Below are positions 1 through 10,072 of a stretch of 19,623 bases of DNA, in pieces (the first letter of the stretch is position 1; each line of letters starts with the position of its first letter). The notes beneath the pieces were generated by a model. It had not been told where the DNA came from. It saw nothing but the letters and a program-made list of their open reading frames with translations, and made no database searches. Source of the DNA: Pinguiococcus pyrenoidosus (Eukaryota > Sar > Pinguiophyceae > Pinguiochrysidales > Pinguiochrysidaceae). The position numbers and the translations under genes were made by a program. The DNA lies in the NCBI GenBank assembly GCA_019677205.1, contig JAAMXY010000845.1:1-19623 (forward strand), read 5' to 3'.

Positions 1-16
1 CGCAGGGAATACGGGG

Positions 17-2758
17 ATGGAGTCGGCCGATAGTGAGGCGCCCGAGGAGGCGCCTCACCTGGGCCTTGGCCCGTTTGGCCGGCCTGGTGACCTAGAGGAT
101 GATTCGCGGGGGAGACTAGCCGGCGAAGGCAGTGAAGATGACCCACCCTTGCACACGTCGGAAAGCAAGGCGGCGGAGCTTCCGACGCCCCCTGGCAGTC
201 CACCGAGCCTGCCGACGGACGCTGGGCTCCGCCATGCCGGCTCGGGACCATCCTCGGAAGAAGTAAATTCTCCCTCGCAGGACGACGGGCCAAGGCAAGA
301 TGCTCCTCTGGGAAGCACGGAAGCCCTTGAATCCCTTGAATCCAGTCCCATGCCGAGCGAGCAGACTAGCCAGCGTGGATACGGTCTTGGTATGGCAAAC
401 GACGCCTGTCCCGGATTCGGAGCACCGTCGGGGCCAGCCAGCCCCGGCAGCACCTATCCAAGCCATTCAAGCTTTGGAGCACTTCCCGCACCGCCAGCAC
501 CGCCAGCATCGCCAGCACCGCCCGCACCGCCAGCGCCGCTGTACCCCATACAAGCGGAAAAGCTTGAGCGACCCCCGGAAACCTCGATGGAGAGCCTGGC
601 GGAACGCGGGTCCTCGGCGGCTGAGCCCTCGTCTGATGAGACGGCTTATTCCGGTCAAGTGCCTGCACAGGATGGAGCCCACCAGGCGCCCCCCCCTTCA
701 GCGCCGTTTCACCCTGGCGGTTCGCATGGGCTACCCCAGGCAGGATCGTCCGGTGAAGCGGACTACAAGGCTTCTGCTGGAGCACCGCTGTCGACGAACG
801 TGCCAACCGCAAGGCAGCCTCCTGATGTGTTTCAGGGTGCCGCTCAAGCTTATTCGGCTCCGGAAGTTCCCGCATATTCCACATCACTTCCCAGTCCGCA
901 GACAGCGAGGGCATCCAAATCGTCCAGTCCTTGGGAAGACTACGATGACGACGGCTGGGACGACGAGGAATGGCTAAAGCCAGGTAAGTGCGGCTTGCCG
1001 TTGCTGCTGTTATTGCGATCTAGATCGTGAGGCGTGATGGGCCTTTTAACCCCACCTCACCGCCTTTGTTAGAGGGGCGAAGGAGACTCCCTTCCTGGTC
1101 CTCTCTGAAGAAGCTCTGGAGGAAGATTGGCTTACAGGGGGCTTGGAAGAGACTGGGACTGATTCGCCGCTCTGGCCTGCGTCTGGGAGCAGCTGCCTGG
1201 AACCAGGCGGACTCCGACCTGTACGAGGATGACAGCGACCTAGTAGCGACCCAAAGAACTGGTCGGGAAGCTGGCAAGCACCCGAAGGGCATCAGAGCGA
1301 CGCTGGCAAGCAAGCTGAAGTCCGCCGGAGAGTTCGGGCATGGTGTTGCGGGTTGCGGCATCGGAGCTGTTGGGCAGGCTCACTTCCTTGTTCAAGCTCT
1401 CAAGTGTTTCCAAGACAATGATATCGGCAGATGCGCGATGTACGCGACTCTGTTCTGGCTGTGCAGGTACGCAAGCGGAAGTGGCGGTCACGTGCGTCTT
1501 GGTAGCGCTGACGCGGGATTGGTAACCCCCACCCCCATCATCAGGAGTACGCTCTCAGCGTCCATCAATCGGATGCACGAAAAGCACTCAGAAGCGCAGG
1601 CCCAGAGGCTCCTCGAGCGGTATCCCAGGTAGCCATCAGTCGTTCTCTTGCATGCGACTTGCCGCCCCTCGCTGAACCTGTGCTGCGCTAGGCTGGAAGC
1701 GGAGCAGATTAGCAAGGCCCATTGCCAGTCGGACCTGATCCGAATCTTCGCGGAGAACCTGTCCCGCGTCCTGATCGTTGGCTCTTTGTACTCCGGCTTT
1801 CTGTCCGGCGGGATCGTAACGGATGACATCACGTTTGACACGCTGGTCTGGGGCTCCATGGAGGCCTTCAACAAGATCCCCGCTGCTCTGCACTTCTCAG
1901 ACGGGTTCCTTCAGTGGTCTTTGTTCGAGGAGTTCTTCGATGGTGCTATCGAGTTCATCGAGCCATTTGAGAAGCTCAATGTATACAAGGTGCGTCCATC
2001 TGCAACGTGTGGAACATCTGGAACATCTGGAACATCTGGAACATCTGGAACATCTGGAACATCTGGAACGTCCCTCTTCTCGTGAGATCTGGCTGCCTCT
2101 AAACCTTACCGGTGGCTTACAGGTCTTCCTCCCAATCGGCTTTGTGCTTACTGCGTCCGCGGCCCTCCCGAGCTTTGGGTTGCCTTATCACCAGATGGCC
2201 GTCCGAGCTGTGGGCATCATGGCGAGCGTCATCGCGCTGCTGGTCGTTGTCCTCTTGAGGGAGGCTCCGAAGATCCACGAGCTTTCCCGGCTCCCTCTTG
2301 CGCGGCCATTGGACTTGTCCCGAGCATTTGTACCTGCCTTCGGAGGTATGGTCGCTTTTTGGATGACACGCCAGATCGCGTTCGGATCGCTGGCGAGCTG
2401 CCAGCTACGCAATGCTACGAAGGGCCTCCTGAGCAAGCCGTTGAGGATGGACGAGCTTGCCGAGTCGACCACCCCACCAAGCTCAAAAGGCGCTGTGGCG
2501 ACCGAAGCACACCAAGGCTTGTCGCAGAGCCCGCAGAGCCCGCAGAGCCCGCAACCAGAAGCAGACTTGGCCGATGCGCAAGCGCCGCCGAGGGAAGGCC
2601 CAGCTCAAGGTGATGCATCACCCTCATGGAGCACGCAGGGGTACCAAGGCTACGTTCCGCCAAACGGGCGACAGCCGGGCGCGTATCAGCCCAGCACCGT
2701 GCCGAACCGGAGAACGGATGGGTGGAATCCACAGGGCCCCGGCATGCCAACGAGGTAG
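17..2758 (+). CDS. Unrecognised protein: disordered acidic/Pro-rich N-terminus, hydrophobic C-terminal half (4 exons)
   Basis: I do not recognise this family. The exons I place are 17-983, 1073-1466, 1692-1989 and 2123-2758. The introns join in phase 1, phase 2 and phase 0, each with GT-AG ends, giving 764 residues. Residues 1 to about 320 are low-complexity, rich in Pro, Ser, Glu and Asp, and end in an acidic Trp-containing patch (WEDYDDDGWDDEEW). A basic stretch follows (about 324-350). Hydrophobic segments lie near residues 412-432, 480-496, 554-570 and 582-598, so the C-terminal half is probably in a membrane. The last 120 residues are again Gln/Pro/Ser-rich. The layout (long cytosolic disordered tail plus a few membrane spans) could suit an organelle-membrane or peroxisomal-type protein, but this is only a guess. 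The ATG at 17 is the first in the window, so a more upstream start or exon cannot be excluded. The stop lies 64 bp from the convergent TBC1D31 stop. Confidence 0.75.
486..540 (+). repeat. 9-bp-period repeat encoding a Pro/Ala tract
   Basis: Imperfect tandem copies of a 9-bp unit like ACCGCCAGC encode a run of Pro-Ala-Pro triplets (PAPPAPPASPAPPAPPAPL) in exon 1 of the first gene. Because the period is a multiple of three, changes in copy number keep the frame. Confidence 0.85.
2011..2069 (+). repeat. Perfect 9-bp minisatellite (GGAACATCT, 6 copies) inside intron 3
   Basis: Six exact copies of GGAACATCT run from 2011 to 2064, followed by a partial GGAAC. They lie in the third intron (1990-2122) of the first gene. 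Read in the frame of exon 3 they encode Gly-Thr-Ser repeats up to a TGA at 2083-2085, so intron retention would add a GTS-repeat tail and terminate before the last hydrophobic exon. Confidence 0.93.
2523..2555 (+). repeat. 9-bp repeat (CGCAGAGCC x3) encoding Ser-Pro-Gln
   Basis: Three exact copies of CGCAGAGCC plus a partial fourth lie in the last exon of the first gene. They encode SQSPQSPQSPQ in its disordered C-terminal tail. Confidence 0.88.
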
Positions 2759-2822
2759 ACCACAGATAGACCGAAGAATCTCAAAGAAAGCGAATATTCA
2801 TTCCATATGGAGAGCGTGGCGC

Positions 2823-5800
2823 TCAGGGAAAGCTCCCAAGCTCCGCTTTCGTCGCGAGGTGCTTCTGCGGCTTTAATGTCTCTCCCACCATTTCCTTCGC
2901 CACTCTGCTCTCAACCAATTCCCTCTCCGTTTCGTGCTGCTCACGGAGGCCCTTTTTCTCTGCCTCCATGTCCAGGGCAAGATCACGGAGCAGCTCGTTG
3001 AAGCGCGTCTTGTCCGTCTCGATCTGCTGCAGCTGCGCCTCAACTTCTGCATTCACAGCCCCGGTAAGCTGCCGCTTCGTCTCGCCCAGATGCTGCTGGC
3101 AAAGCGATCGCGTCCGTACTCTTGCACGAATCTCTTGCTTCTCCTCATCTACAATGCTTTGCAACTCCTCCGCCGACCGACGGAAGTGCATCTCATCACC
3201 GTCCATAGCGGCTTCACGGAAAGTGGCAACACCAGATCCGTCCTGCGCCTCAAACAGTGACTGCTCCACCGTTCTTTGCTTGTCCTTAATCCGGTCTTGC
3301 AGGCAGCGAATGCTATCCGTCGCATTGCCGGCCCTTCGGGCGGCGATCGCCAGGGCTTTCCGTTGGCGTCTTAGGTCTTCCCCTCGAGCTGAGCGCAGGC
3401 GATCTTCAGTGGCCGCCGCCCTGGCCGAAAGCTTCTCAATGAACTGGTCGACCGTCTCGCGAAGCTCTCTCTTGACTTCTTCCGTCAAGGTGCTTGTCTT
3501 GAGTGCCATCTCCAGCTCGTTGATCCTTTCCAGCTCCTTGCCGTCCTCCGCACGCTTTGAAAGATTTGCGATAGCCTGCGTCTCTTCATCAAGCAGAACT
3601 TCCCGTTTCCCGCGAAAGTCCCGCCCCGACGCTTCGAGGATTCTCGCTTCCTCTTCCGCTGCTTCGAGGGCCTCCGCTGCGTACTCGATGACCGAGTCTA
3701 TCCGACTGCGGGCGGCTTGCTCGCCCGTCTTGAAGTTTTGGAGTGCCCGGGAGACAGCGGGTGTTGTCGTCCCTTCGGATCCCACCTTGTTCTCCTGCCC
3801 GGGGATTCCCATGGCAGCTTCTAGCTCTTGCTGTCTTCTCAGGGCAACTGACTGGACACCAGCGGAGCCTGCGTTTTTGAGATCCGTGGCAAAGGCACCC
3901 GTCGGAGCGTCGAAAGCGTAGCTTCTCCATTTGTCTGCCAGTGCAGATGCGCTGGCCTCGAGTTCCGAGTCCAAGGCCGCACTCTGCCCGTCGAAGTTCA
4001 GTCTCTCTTGGTTTAACCGGAGAACCCTTTGCCGCAGGGAAGCCGTCCCTTCTTCTGCGATTCGCACCTCCGCGGCTTGATTCTCTTGATTCAGAAGGTG
4101 CCACTGCCGCCGTTGGTGTTCTTGATCGACCTGGACTCTCCTGCAAGGATAAATCGGGTACGATCCTGACGGCATCGGCCATGGCAACCTGCTCGGGGGG
4201 AAAACGCTGTAGAATGTGCGGAAGTCCGCCACGACGCTACCCAATCCCTGATCGCGTCCTTCTAGAGATTCGCGCTGCTCCCCCATCTTCGCTGAAAGGG
4301 ACTCGGGAGATTCGCCATCTAGGAAGAGCCGGACAATACGCGGCATGCGCTTGTGCACGCTGTAGCTTTGCTCGAGAAGCTCGGCTATGCGGACTGGCCT
4401 CTGTGTGAGCAGCTCGTCGATCACTTCTTCGCCGCTGGAGCATCGAAGCAGCATGTTTCTCTTCAGCGGATGCATCACGACTGCAACGACGCAAGCCAAG
4501 AAGAAGCTCGGAGCATGCGACTGCGCGAACACGTGGTCCATGAGATGCAGCCAGTCCTTCATGTGCAGCCGCGGCGTCAGCATGTCGCGAATGAGGGGCC
4601 AGCACCACTTCGACGCGTTACAGGGGTCGCTGAAGCTGCTGAAGTGGTTGAAGAGATCGGCGTCTTCAAGGCCAAGCAGGAAGTCAGCCGCGCGCAGCAC
4701 GGGAACGGGCGGCAACGGATCCGAGGCGAGCCAGTTTGCACCCCAACGGCAGAGGAACGCGATCGTGCATTCAAACGCACTGAGCACGTCCCTCTCGAAG
4801 ACCGCCACCAACGGAAAGACAAGGGCAGGTAGGTTCATAAACGAGCTCTCAGCCAAGGCGGGGCACCACCGGGACAGCGCGGACAGGACCAACTTCAACT
4901 TGCGCTCGGCGCGCACGGACCTTAGCGGTGGAACGCCTGTCAAGAGCTCCTGCGCGCTCGGATGCGGGCCTTCCCTCACCAGGCTCGCGAAGTTCTCCAG
5001 GCACTCTGGGAGCCGAAGAAGCAGTCTCCAGATGTGTGGTCGCCACTTGTCCGGGAATCGCCCGTTCTTGCCCAGAGACCTGCGCAGCCGCTTCCGGTGC
5101 AGAACTTCGCCTCCCGCAAGCTCACGGGCAAGCTTGAAGAGCGGATGAGGTCGCCGGAGCGTCGCAAATGGTCCTTTAACGGATCAGGAATTCAGAAAGG
5201 AAGGAGGCGAACACTCAAGCGCGCTGGGTTGCCTACCTCGAGGCGCGCAAGTCCCGATTTCCGCGCCGCTCTCACGTTTCCCGACGGATGGGTGCCGTCT
5301 CGGCTTCCTTTGGGCGCTTCTCACACGGGCTCCTAGGGCTCCAACAGTCTTCGGCCACTTCATCGTGTTCTCGATGTCTGCCAGAGACTGCCGGTAGGTG
5401 CTCCCGATCTGGCTGGGGGGGATGCGCTCAACGGATGCAAGCCTTCCGCTGCTGGGGCTTGGCGTGGCTGCGTCTCGGAGGGTCTTGACCGGGAACGCCT
5501 CTGTGACGCCGTCAAAGCCAACGAGCACCACCACTTTCTTGTGCGCATCGAGGAACATTCTTGCCGTCGGCCCTCCAGACGAGATTCGCGAGCCGCTGAA
5601 GCCGCTCAAGGGCTCGCCGTCTCGTTTCAGAAGGAAGCTGTCGACGATGGATTCTTTCATCTCGCTCTGCAAATCCTCTTGGGCCTTCATGAACACGAGC
5701 TGGCCTGTGGAGTACAGCGCGAGAGCCTCGGTGCCCTCCTCACTCACGACTGCGACGTCGACCGGAAGTCCAAAAAGATCTGGAGGTGCCGAGGAGGCGC

Positions 5801-6533
5801 TCGATCCGTCAGCTGCGAACACAACTCGCCTTTTGCTCATGTGCGCGAACAGCAGGCGTCCAGCGTCGTCGACCCCCCATAGGGAAGTGCAGTCATGCGA
5901 CAGATCCAAAGCCCTAAGGCGTAGCTTCTTGCTGGAACTAGGACGCGGCGCAGGAAGACGAAGGCCGGAGACGGTGGAGAACGCCTCCGCGTCCCATGAC
6001 ATGACCTCTCCATTGTCAAAGCCGAGCACGAGAGTGCTGCACGATGCGGACATCTTTGCTACCACGATCTTTCTCTGCGTTTCCTCTCCCGGCTCCGTGG
6101 CGTCCAGCACGGCAAGCTCTTGCCAACGGGCGCCTTGCAAGTTGAGCGCCCACAGGATCGCGAAGTCCGCAAACACGGCTATCACCATCGTTGCGCATAG
6201 CAGAACATCCACGAAGGCATCTTCTTCTCCCTCGCAGGCGAGCTCCTCTTCAAAGACGCAATCCTGGACAGCAACGTCGAAGACGCGGATGACGATTGCG
6301 CCGTCCTTCGCGCCGCCAGAGCCGGCAACCGCGAGAAGAGTTGGGTCGTCTCCCGCGAAGCGCAGCGTGCGCACGTCCTCGGGTAGCGCAACGTCCACTA
6401 CCGTTTCGTCATGTTCAGTGAGCGACAGAAGGTGGAGACGCCTGTCAGGGCTAATGCCTGCTAGCTTCGACGCATCCGCGTTCAGGCTGAGCAGCGGAAA
6501 GAGCGCCGCGGATTCCCTAAGAGTGGTCTCCAT
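2823..6533 (-). CDS. TBC1D31: TBC1 domain family member 31 homologue (WD40-TBC-coiled coil; centriolar protein)
   Basis: Two exons, 6533-5237 and 5173-2823, flank a 63-nt intron (5174-5236) and join in phase 1, giving about 1215 residues (human protein about 1066, from memory). Residues 1 to about 400 are a divergent beta-propeller-like region with weak WD repeats. The TBC domain begins near residue 470 (FPDKWRPHIWRLLLRLPE, matching the family's KYRxFIWRxLLxLPEN start) and runs to about 710. The conserved SGSYPIYP segment lies near 769-775, followed by an Ala/Glu/Arg-rich coiled coil to the end. I see neither the IxxDxxR arginine finger nor the YxQ glutamine finger of active Rab-GAPs, so this is probably a scaffold. 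In animals TBC1D31 is a centriolar satellite/ciliogenesis protein. ATG 6533 is the first in a frame that stays open about 130 nt upstream without another ATG; a small upstream exon is possible because animal proteins have a longer N-terminus. Confidence 0.92.
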
Positions 6534-6955
6534 CGCCGCGTCCCCTAGGTACGGAGGGCTCCAAGTGGTCAACGCCGGCACCGGCTGCGACGCGCGGGGC
6601 CGAGGAAGGCCATTCTGCCCCCGTTTTCCTGCAACGAGTCTGCGAAGCCCAAACCAAAACGAAATGGCGGGAAAATCGAGCTAATTTGAATGCTCTAGAA
6701 ATGAGAATAATACATATCGCTTTGGCGCGTCGCGAGTCTGGTTGCTTCTTTCAGATCCTCGCTCGGCAATTGGTAGGACTCTTTCAGGATTTCGCGACAC
6801 GCACCAATCGTGCGGCCTCAGCATCCGCTCGCGACACGGCCCCATCTCGAAAGCGGAAATCCGCCGTCGATCGACGGAGAGACTCCAGCGAGAAGTTGGC
6901 AGCGCCACACCCACGGGCTAGGTTGGTATAGGGTGATCTGCCTTCCGATTTGTTC
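6534..6955. promoter_or_regulatory. Divergent intergenic region between TBC1D31 and RMND1 genes
   Basis: This 422-bp gap separates two divergently oriented start codons, so it must hold both promoters and both 5' UTRs. An ATTGG (reverse CCAAT) lies at 6769-6773 and a CCAAT at 6804-6808. A short AT-rich stretch lies at about 6680-6720. I see no convincing TATA box or coding exon here. Confidence 0.55.
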
Positions 6956-8472
6956 ATGCTACGCATGCGCGCAGCGGTGCGATGCCTTGCGTGGCGTCGA
7001 GACGCACAACGTGGCTTCGCGAGTCAGTCGGTGAAGAAAGGCCGCAAAATCCTGTCATTCAATGAGAAGCTGGAGAGGCAGGACTGGACCACCGCGCCAG
7101 AGCTGCGCGTGGAGGACCTTCATGTGCCAATCAGCGCGCACTACGTTGGCCGAAAGTAAGTGCGAGCAATGACGGATACGCAGCCTGGCGTAGCAGCAGG
7201 CGGAGCGAAGGCTCGAGACTCTGCAACGTTGACACGAAGCGCAACGGTGCGAGAATGCTGGCTCTCGGGTGCCCCACTTGACCGTCCTTTCCTCTTCCTT
7301 TGCCCTCCTAGTATTGATCTGTCGACGCTTGCGCAGAATTTGACGGCAAAGTTGCGTGGCGCGATCGTGCGACGGCAACCAGGCTACGTGCTCATTGGAC
7401 TGAACCCCTCGGTGCTTGAGCAACTCTCAGAGAGTCCTCTCAGCTTTGACGAGAGCGTCGGTCCCGGCTACGTGGCCGTCTTCCGCTTTGGGAGTCTCGC
7501 GTTCCTCGGGCTTGAAGACAAGTACGCCCAGCACGCGGTCATGGAGCACGTGAGAACATTCGTTTCCTTGCCCCTTCTGCAGGTGCGTGGCTAGATGCGG
7601 CGATCCGATGGGAATCGATGCATGCGCTGGAGCCGCACCTCGGTGAGCACCCAAGGCGTGTCTGACTGTCATTTCCTTTCCTGTGCGCTTCTGCAGGATC
7701 CGCCTCCGCCGGAGGAGCATGCAATGTGGTTGCGGGGGAAGGGCGGGGACAACCTGGACTTTCCGAATGAGACACCTGCTGAGCGCTTGGATCGGAATGC
7801 CGTGGTTGTGATTTGCACCGTGCTGGCGCAGAGCGTCGCATTGGACGCTCATGCGAGTAAGTTGATCTCGATGTCGCGGAAATTCTCAGCAAGGGCGCCA
7901 CACCGACGTGGCAACCCCGCAGGAAACGCCGATCGGTTGCTGGAGATGTTCCGGGGATTCAACGAGCTCATCCTGAACACTGGGAGAATTCCAGATCGTA
8001 TGGACAGGCAGCAGCTCTTCAGGTTGATAGCAGAAAACAACAGCATCCACGCAGACGTCATCAGTGGCTCCAGGTACGGCCCGAAACAGAATCGAGGGAT
8101 CGCAGGAGGCAGCGTCTCCTCCTCGCGGGCCTCAACTGCGTACCACTTGTCGGTGCAGGTTGAGCTTGTTCGACAAGACCGAAGAGGGCTGGAGGGACGC
8201 GAAGACGTGGCAGCTTTCGCATTCGCTGCGAGAGGAGTTTGAAATGGAAGAGAGGTATACCGCACTAGAGACCAAGATGGACCTGATTCATGATAGCAGC
8301 AAGTTCTTCATGGAGGTATGTACCATCACGGAGAAGCCACCGAAGTCCAGGGAATGATTCATCTTGTGGCTTCGTCCAGGTGCTTCACAATTCGCATAGT
8401 AACCGCATCGAGACCGCCATCCTTGCTTTGATATTCTTCGAGGTTGTCCTAGCTGTCGTGCACAAGATTTAG
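6956..8472 (+). CDS. RMND1: RMND1/RMD1 family (DUF155) mitochondrial protein, 6 exons
   Basis: The exons are 6956-7155, 7312-7582, 7697-7856, 7923-8073, 8159-8315 and 8380-8472. All junction phases agree, giving 343 residues. The N-terminus (MLRMRAAVRCLAWRRDAQRG) is Arg-rich without acidic residues, like a mitochondrial presequence. Residues about 70-160 form the first half of the DUF155 domain (VAVFRFGSLAFLGLED matches its hydrophobic core). The second half contains the family-typical AQSVALD segment and LIAENNSIHADVIS (family form roughly FLLRxxINLHSDLLD). A single C-terminal membrane helix follows an ETAILALIFFEVVLAV segment (about 324-340), the classic tail of this family. Homologues are inner-membrane proteins needed for mitochondrial translation (RMND1 in humans). 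The 66-nt intron at 7857-7922 has no in-frame stop and could be retained. The stop is 118 bp from the convergent TCTP stop. Confidence 0.92.
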
Positions 8473-8590
8473 GAGAAGTGCACCAGAAGCCGTTCTACAA
8501 GTAGGAGCTGAAGCTCGCTCGCACCTTGAGCCTAGTCCCCTCTCACCAAGAAGCGCCGCTATCCTATCAGCTCAAACCACGCCTCACACC

Positions 8591-9431
8591 TTAGAACTTC
8601 ACGGCCTTGAGGGTGTCGCTCATGAAGTAGAAGTCCTTCTCCTCCTGGTGGATGGCGAAGGCCATGGTGCCTTCGATATCAAAGTCCGGGTTCGTGTAGA
8701 ACTGCAGATCGCTCCAGTTGTCGTTCACCCACTTCAGGATGCCCTGGCAGTTGCTCATCCACGCTTTCACTCCGGCCTTCGGGAGCGAAGCGTCCATCAC
8801 CGATTTTGACAAGGAGTCCGAGCAGGCGAGAATCGAGCAGCGGGCGGAGTCCTCATGAGCGCCCTACCTGGTCGACGTCAGGATCCTCCTTCAGCTTCTT
8901 GCGGATGGCTTGTGCAAGCCCCTTGAACCATTCCTTGAACTGTGCCTTGTTGTCGAAGGAGAATTCCTGCAAGCGAGCCGCGGCCTCCACATTGTTCACG
9001 AGTTCCGCCTGATCATCGCCTTCCTCGTCGACGCCAGCGATCGGGCCGCCTCCCTCGGTCACGAACTGGGACCGCACCTTTGAGGAAAGGACAGGCCATG
9101 AGGACGGGATCGAAATGTGGCCGCGTCACCGAATGGCTTGGCACAGAATCTTGTCGAGTTTGAAAGAGCCAAAGCGATCCTGCGCCTCTCTCCCGTTCTT
9201 TCCTGCGTATCGCGCCTGCGCTTCACTGTGGCTACGACCCGCCCTGCCATGCCCCCACGATGATCGCCGGGACTGCTGCTGGTCTTGTCGCCTCCGGGTG
9301 GCGCGCAACGCTCCGCTGTTCAGCGCCGGGCTTGAACGCACCTTGAACAGGCCAGTCACTCCACAGTCTTCGTGCGCGTAGGAGTCCGAGATCATCTCGT
9401 GACCGGTGATGCGGCAATTGTAGACAATCAT
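8591..9431 (-). CDS. TPT1: Translationally controlled tumour protein (TCTP), 3 exons
   Basis: The exons are 9431-9342, 9077-8868 and 8776-8591, all phase 0, giving 161 residues; TCTPs are normally about 170. The start MIVYNCRITGHEMISDSY matches the TCTP N-terminus (family form MIIYxDxISxDEMFSD), including the Glu at position 12 reported as important for small GTPase binding. The middle exon carries the Asn-rich/Leu segment and the basic helical hairpin (FKEWFKGLAQAIRKKLKED). The last exon holds the C-terminal sheet (LQFYTNPDFDIEGTMAFAI) and ends in KAVKF rather than the animal EMEKC type. The acidic flexible loop between the first strands appears short. TCTP is an abundant, conserved cytosolic protein linked to growth, TOR/Rheb signalling and translation. 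It shares upstream DNA with the SFI1-like gene. The 264-nt first intron falls exactly after codon 30. Confidence 0.94.
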
Positions 9432-9550
9432 GGTGAGGGGCTGGGCTTCGGGTCCTGATGAACAACTGATGACGCCGTGGAGATGGCGCGCCCCAACCTC
9501 GGTCTCTGTCCGTCAGCGAGTCGGTGTACCAGTCGTTGAACATGCCGTTG

Positions 9551-9765
9551 TACCATTATTTTGTTTATCAGTTGGCAATGAAATAGAACTAACAAAGCAA
9601 AACAAAGAATTATATTTAAATAATACAAATTGAAAATATTCTGATTACTCTGAAGGTTTTTCTTGAAGAATCATCCATTTTCACATATTCATTCGAAAAT
9701 TTTAAAATATTCAAGATCGATACGGAGTATACAGTATTCAAAAATCCCGTCCAAAAAAGATCTTT
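9551..9765. other. Sharply bounded AT-rich island
   Basis: By hand count 9551-9760 is about 26% GC (54 of 210 bases), against clearly GC-rich sequence on both sides. It holds runs such as TATATTTAAATAATAC and TTTTAAAATATTC. It lies 120-330 bp upstream of the TCTP start and upstream of the SFI1-like gene, so it may be a shared promoter/nucleosome-free region. I see no coding content, terminal repeats or target-site duplication. Confidence 0.8.
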
Positions 9766-9776
9766 CCCGCGCTGGC

Positions 9777-10037
9777 ATGCGCTGCTGCGAAAGGCGCGTC
9801 GGGAATCAATCAGTGGACCGCCATGGGAGTGCCCAACTCTGCGTTCAAAGCACGCACGATGCTCTCTCACGCGGATGCTTCGAGGCAGTCGCTCTCTTCA
9901 GGAAACCCGGGCGAGACACGCACGATGGCGCCCGTCCTTGCGCAGCCGCGAATGACCGGACGTGGCGGCGCGTCTGCCGGCGACGTCGCATTGCACTGCT
10001 GTGCGACAGCATACACATCGACCAAGTCTTCATGACA
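9777..10037 (+). CDS. Candidate upstream exon of the SFI1-like gene
   Basis: An open frame from ATG 9777 ends at a consensus donor (GTGAGT at 10038). Its last part (TWRRVCRRRRIALLCD) has the same Trp/Arg-rich character as the SFI1-like protein just downstream. It ends in phase 0. Acceptors in phase with the main frame include those before 10214 and before 10283; the latter has a good pyrimidine tract. If used, the first 47-70 residues of the downstream reading frame would be intron or replaced. The link is inferred from composition and phase only. Confidence 0.3.
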
Positions 10038-10072
10038 GTGAGTAGCTAAGCATCGGTACGCAGAGGCGCGCC

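Noticed and set aside
1020-1072. Second-exon frame of the first gene starting as its own gene at 1027
   Set aside because: The initial codon is GTG and the segment lies in an intron. A GTAAGT donor at 984 and an acceptor ending at 1072 join it in phase to the upstream exon.
2968-3921. 317-residue Ser/Arg-rich + strand frame
   Set aside because: It lies opposite the TBC1D31 coiled coil and mirrors its codon bias; no independent support.
6534-6581. Start of TBC1D31 at the GTG at 6581
   Set aside because: The codon is GTG, not ATG. The first ATG in the frame is at 6533, and eukaryotic initiation at GTG needs evidence not available here.
5398-6684. 428-residue Ser-rich + strand frame
   Set aside because: Antisense shadow of the WD40 half of TBC1D31.
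9551-9765. AT-rich island as a transposable element
   Set aside because: I find no terminal inverted or direct repeats, no target-site duplication and no coding remnant.
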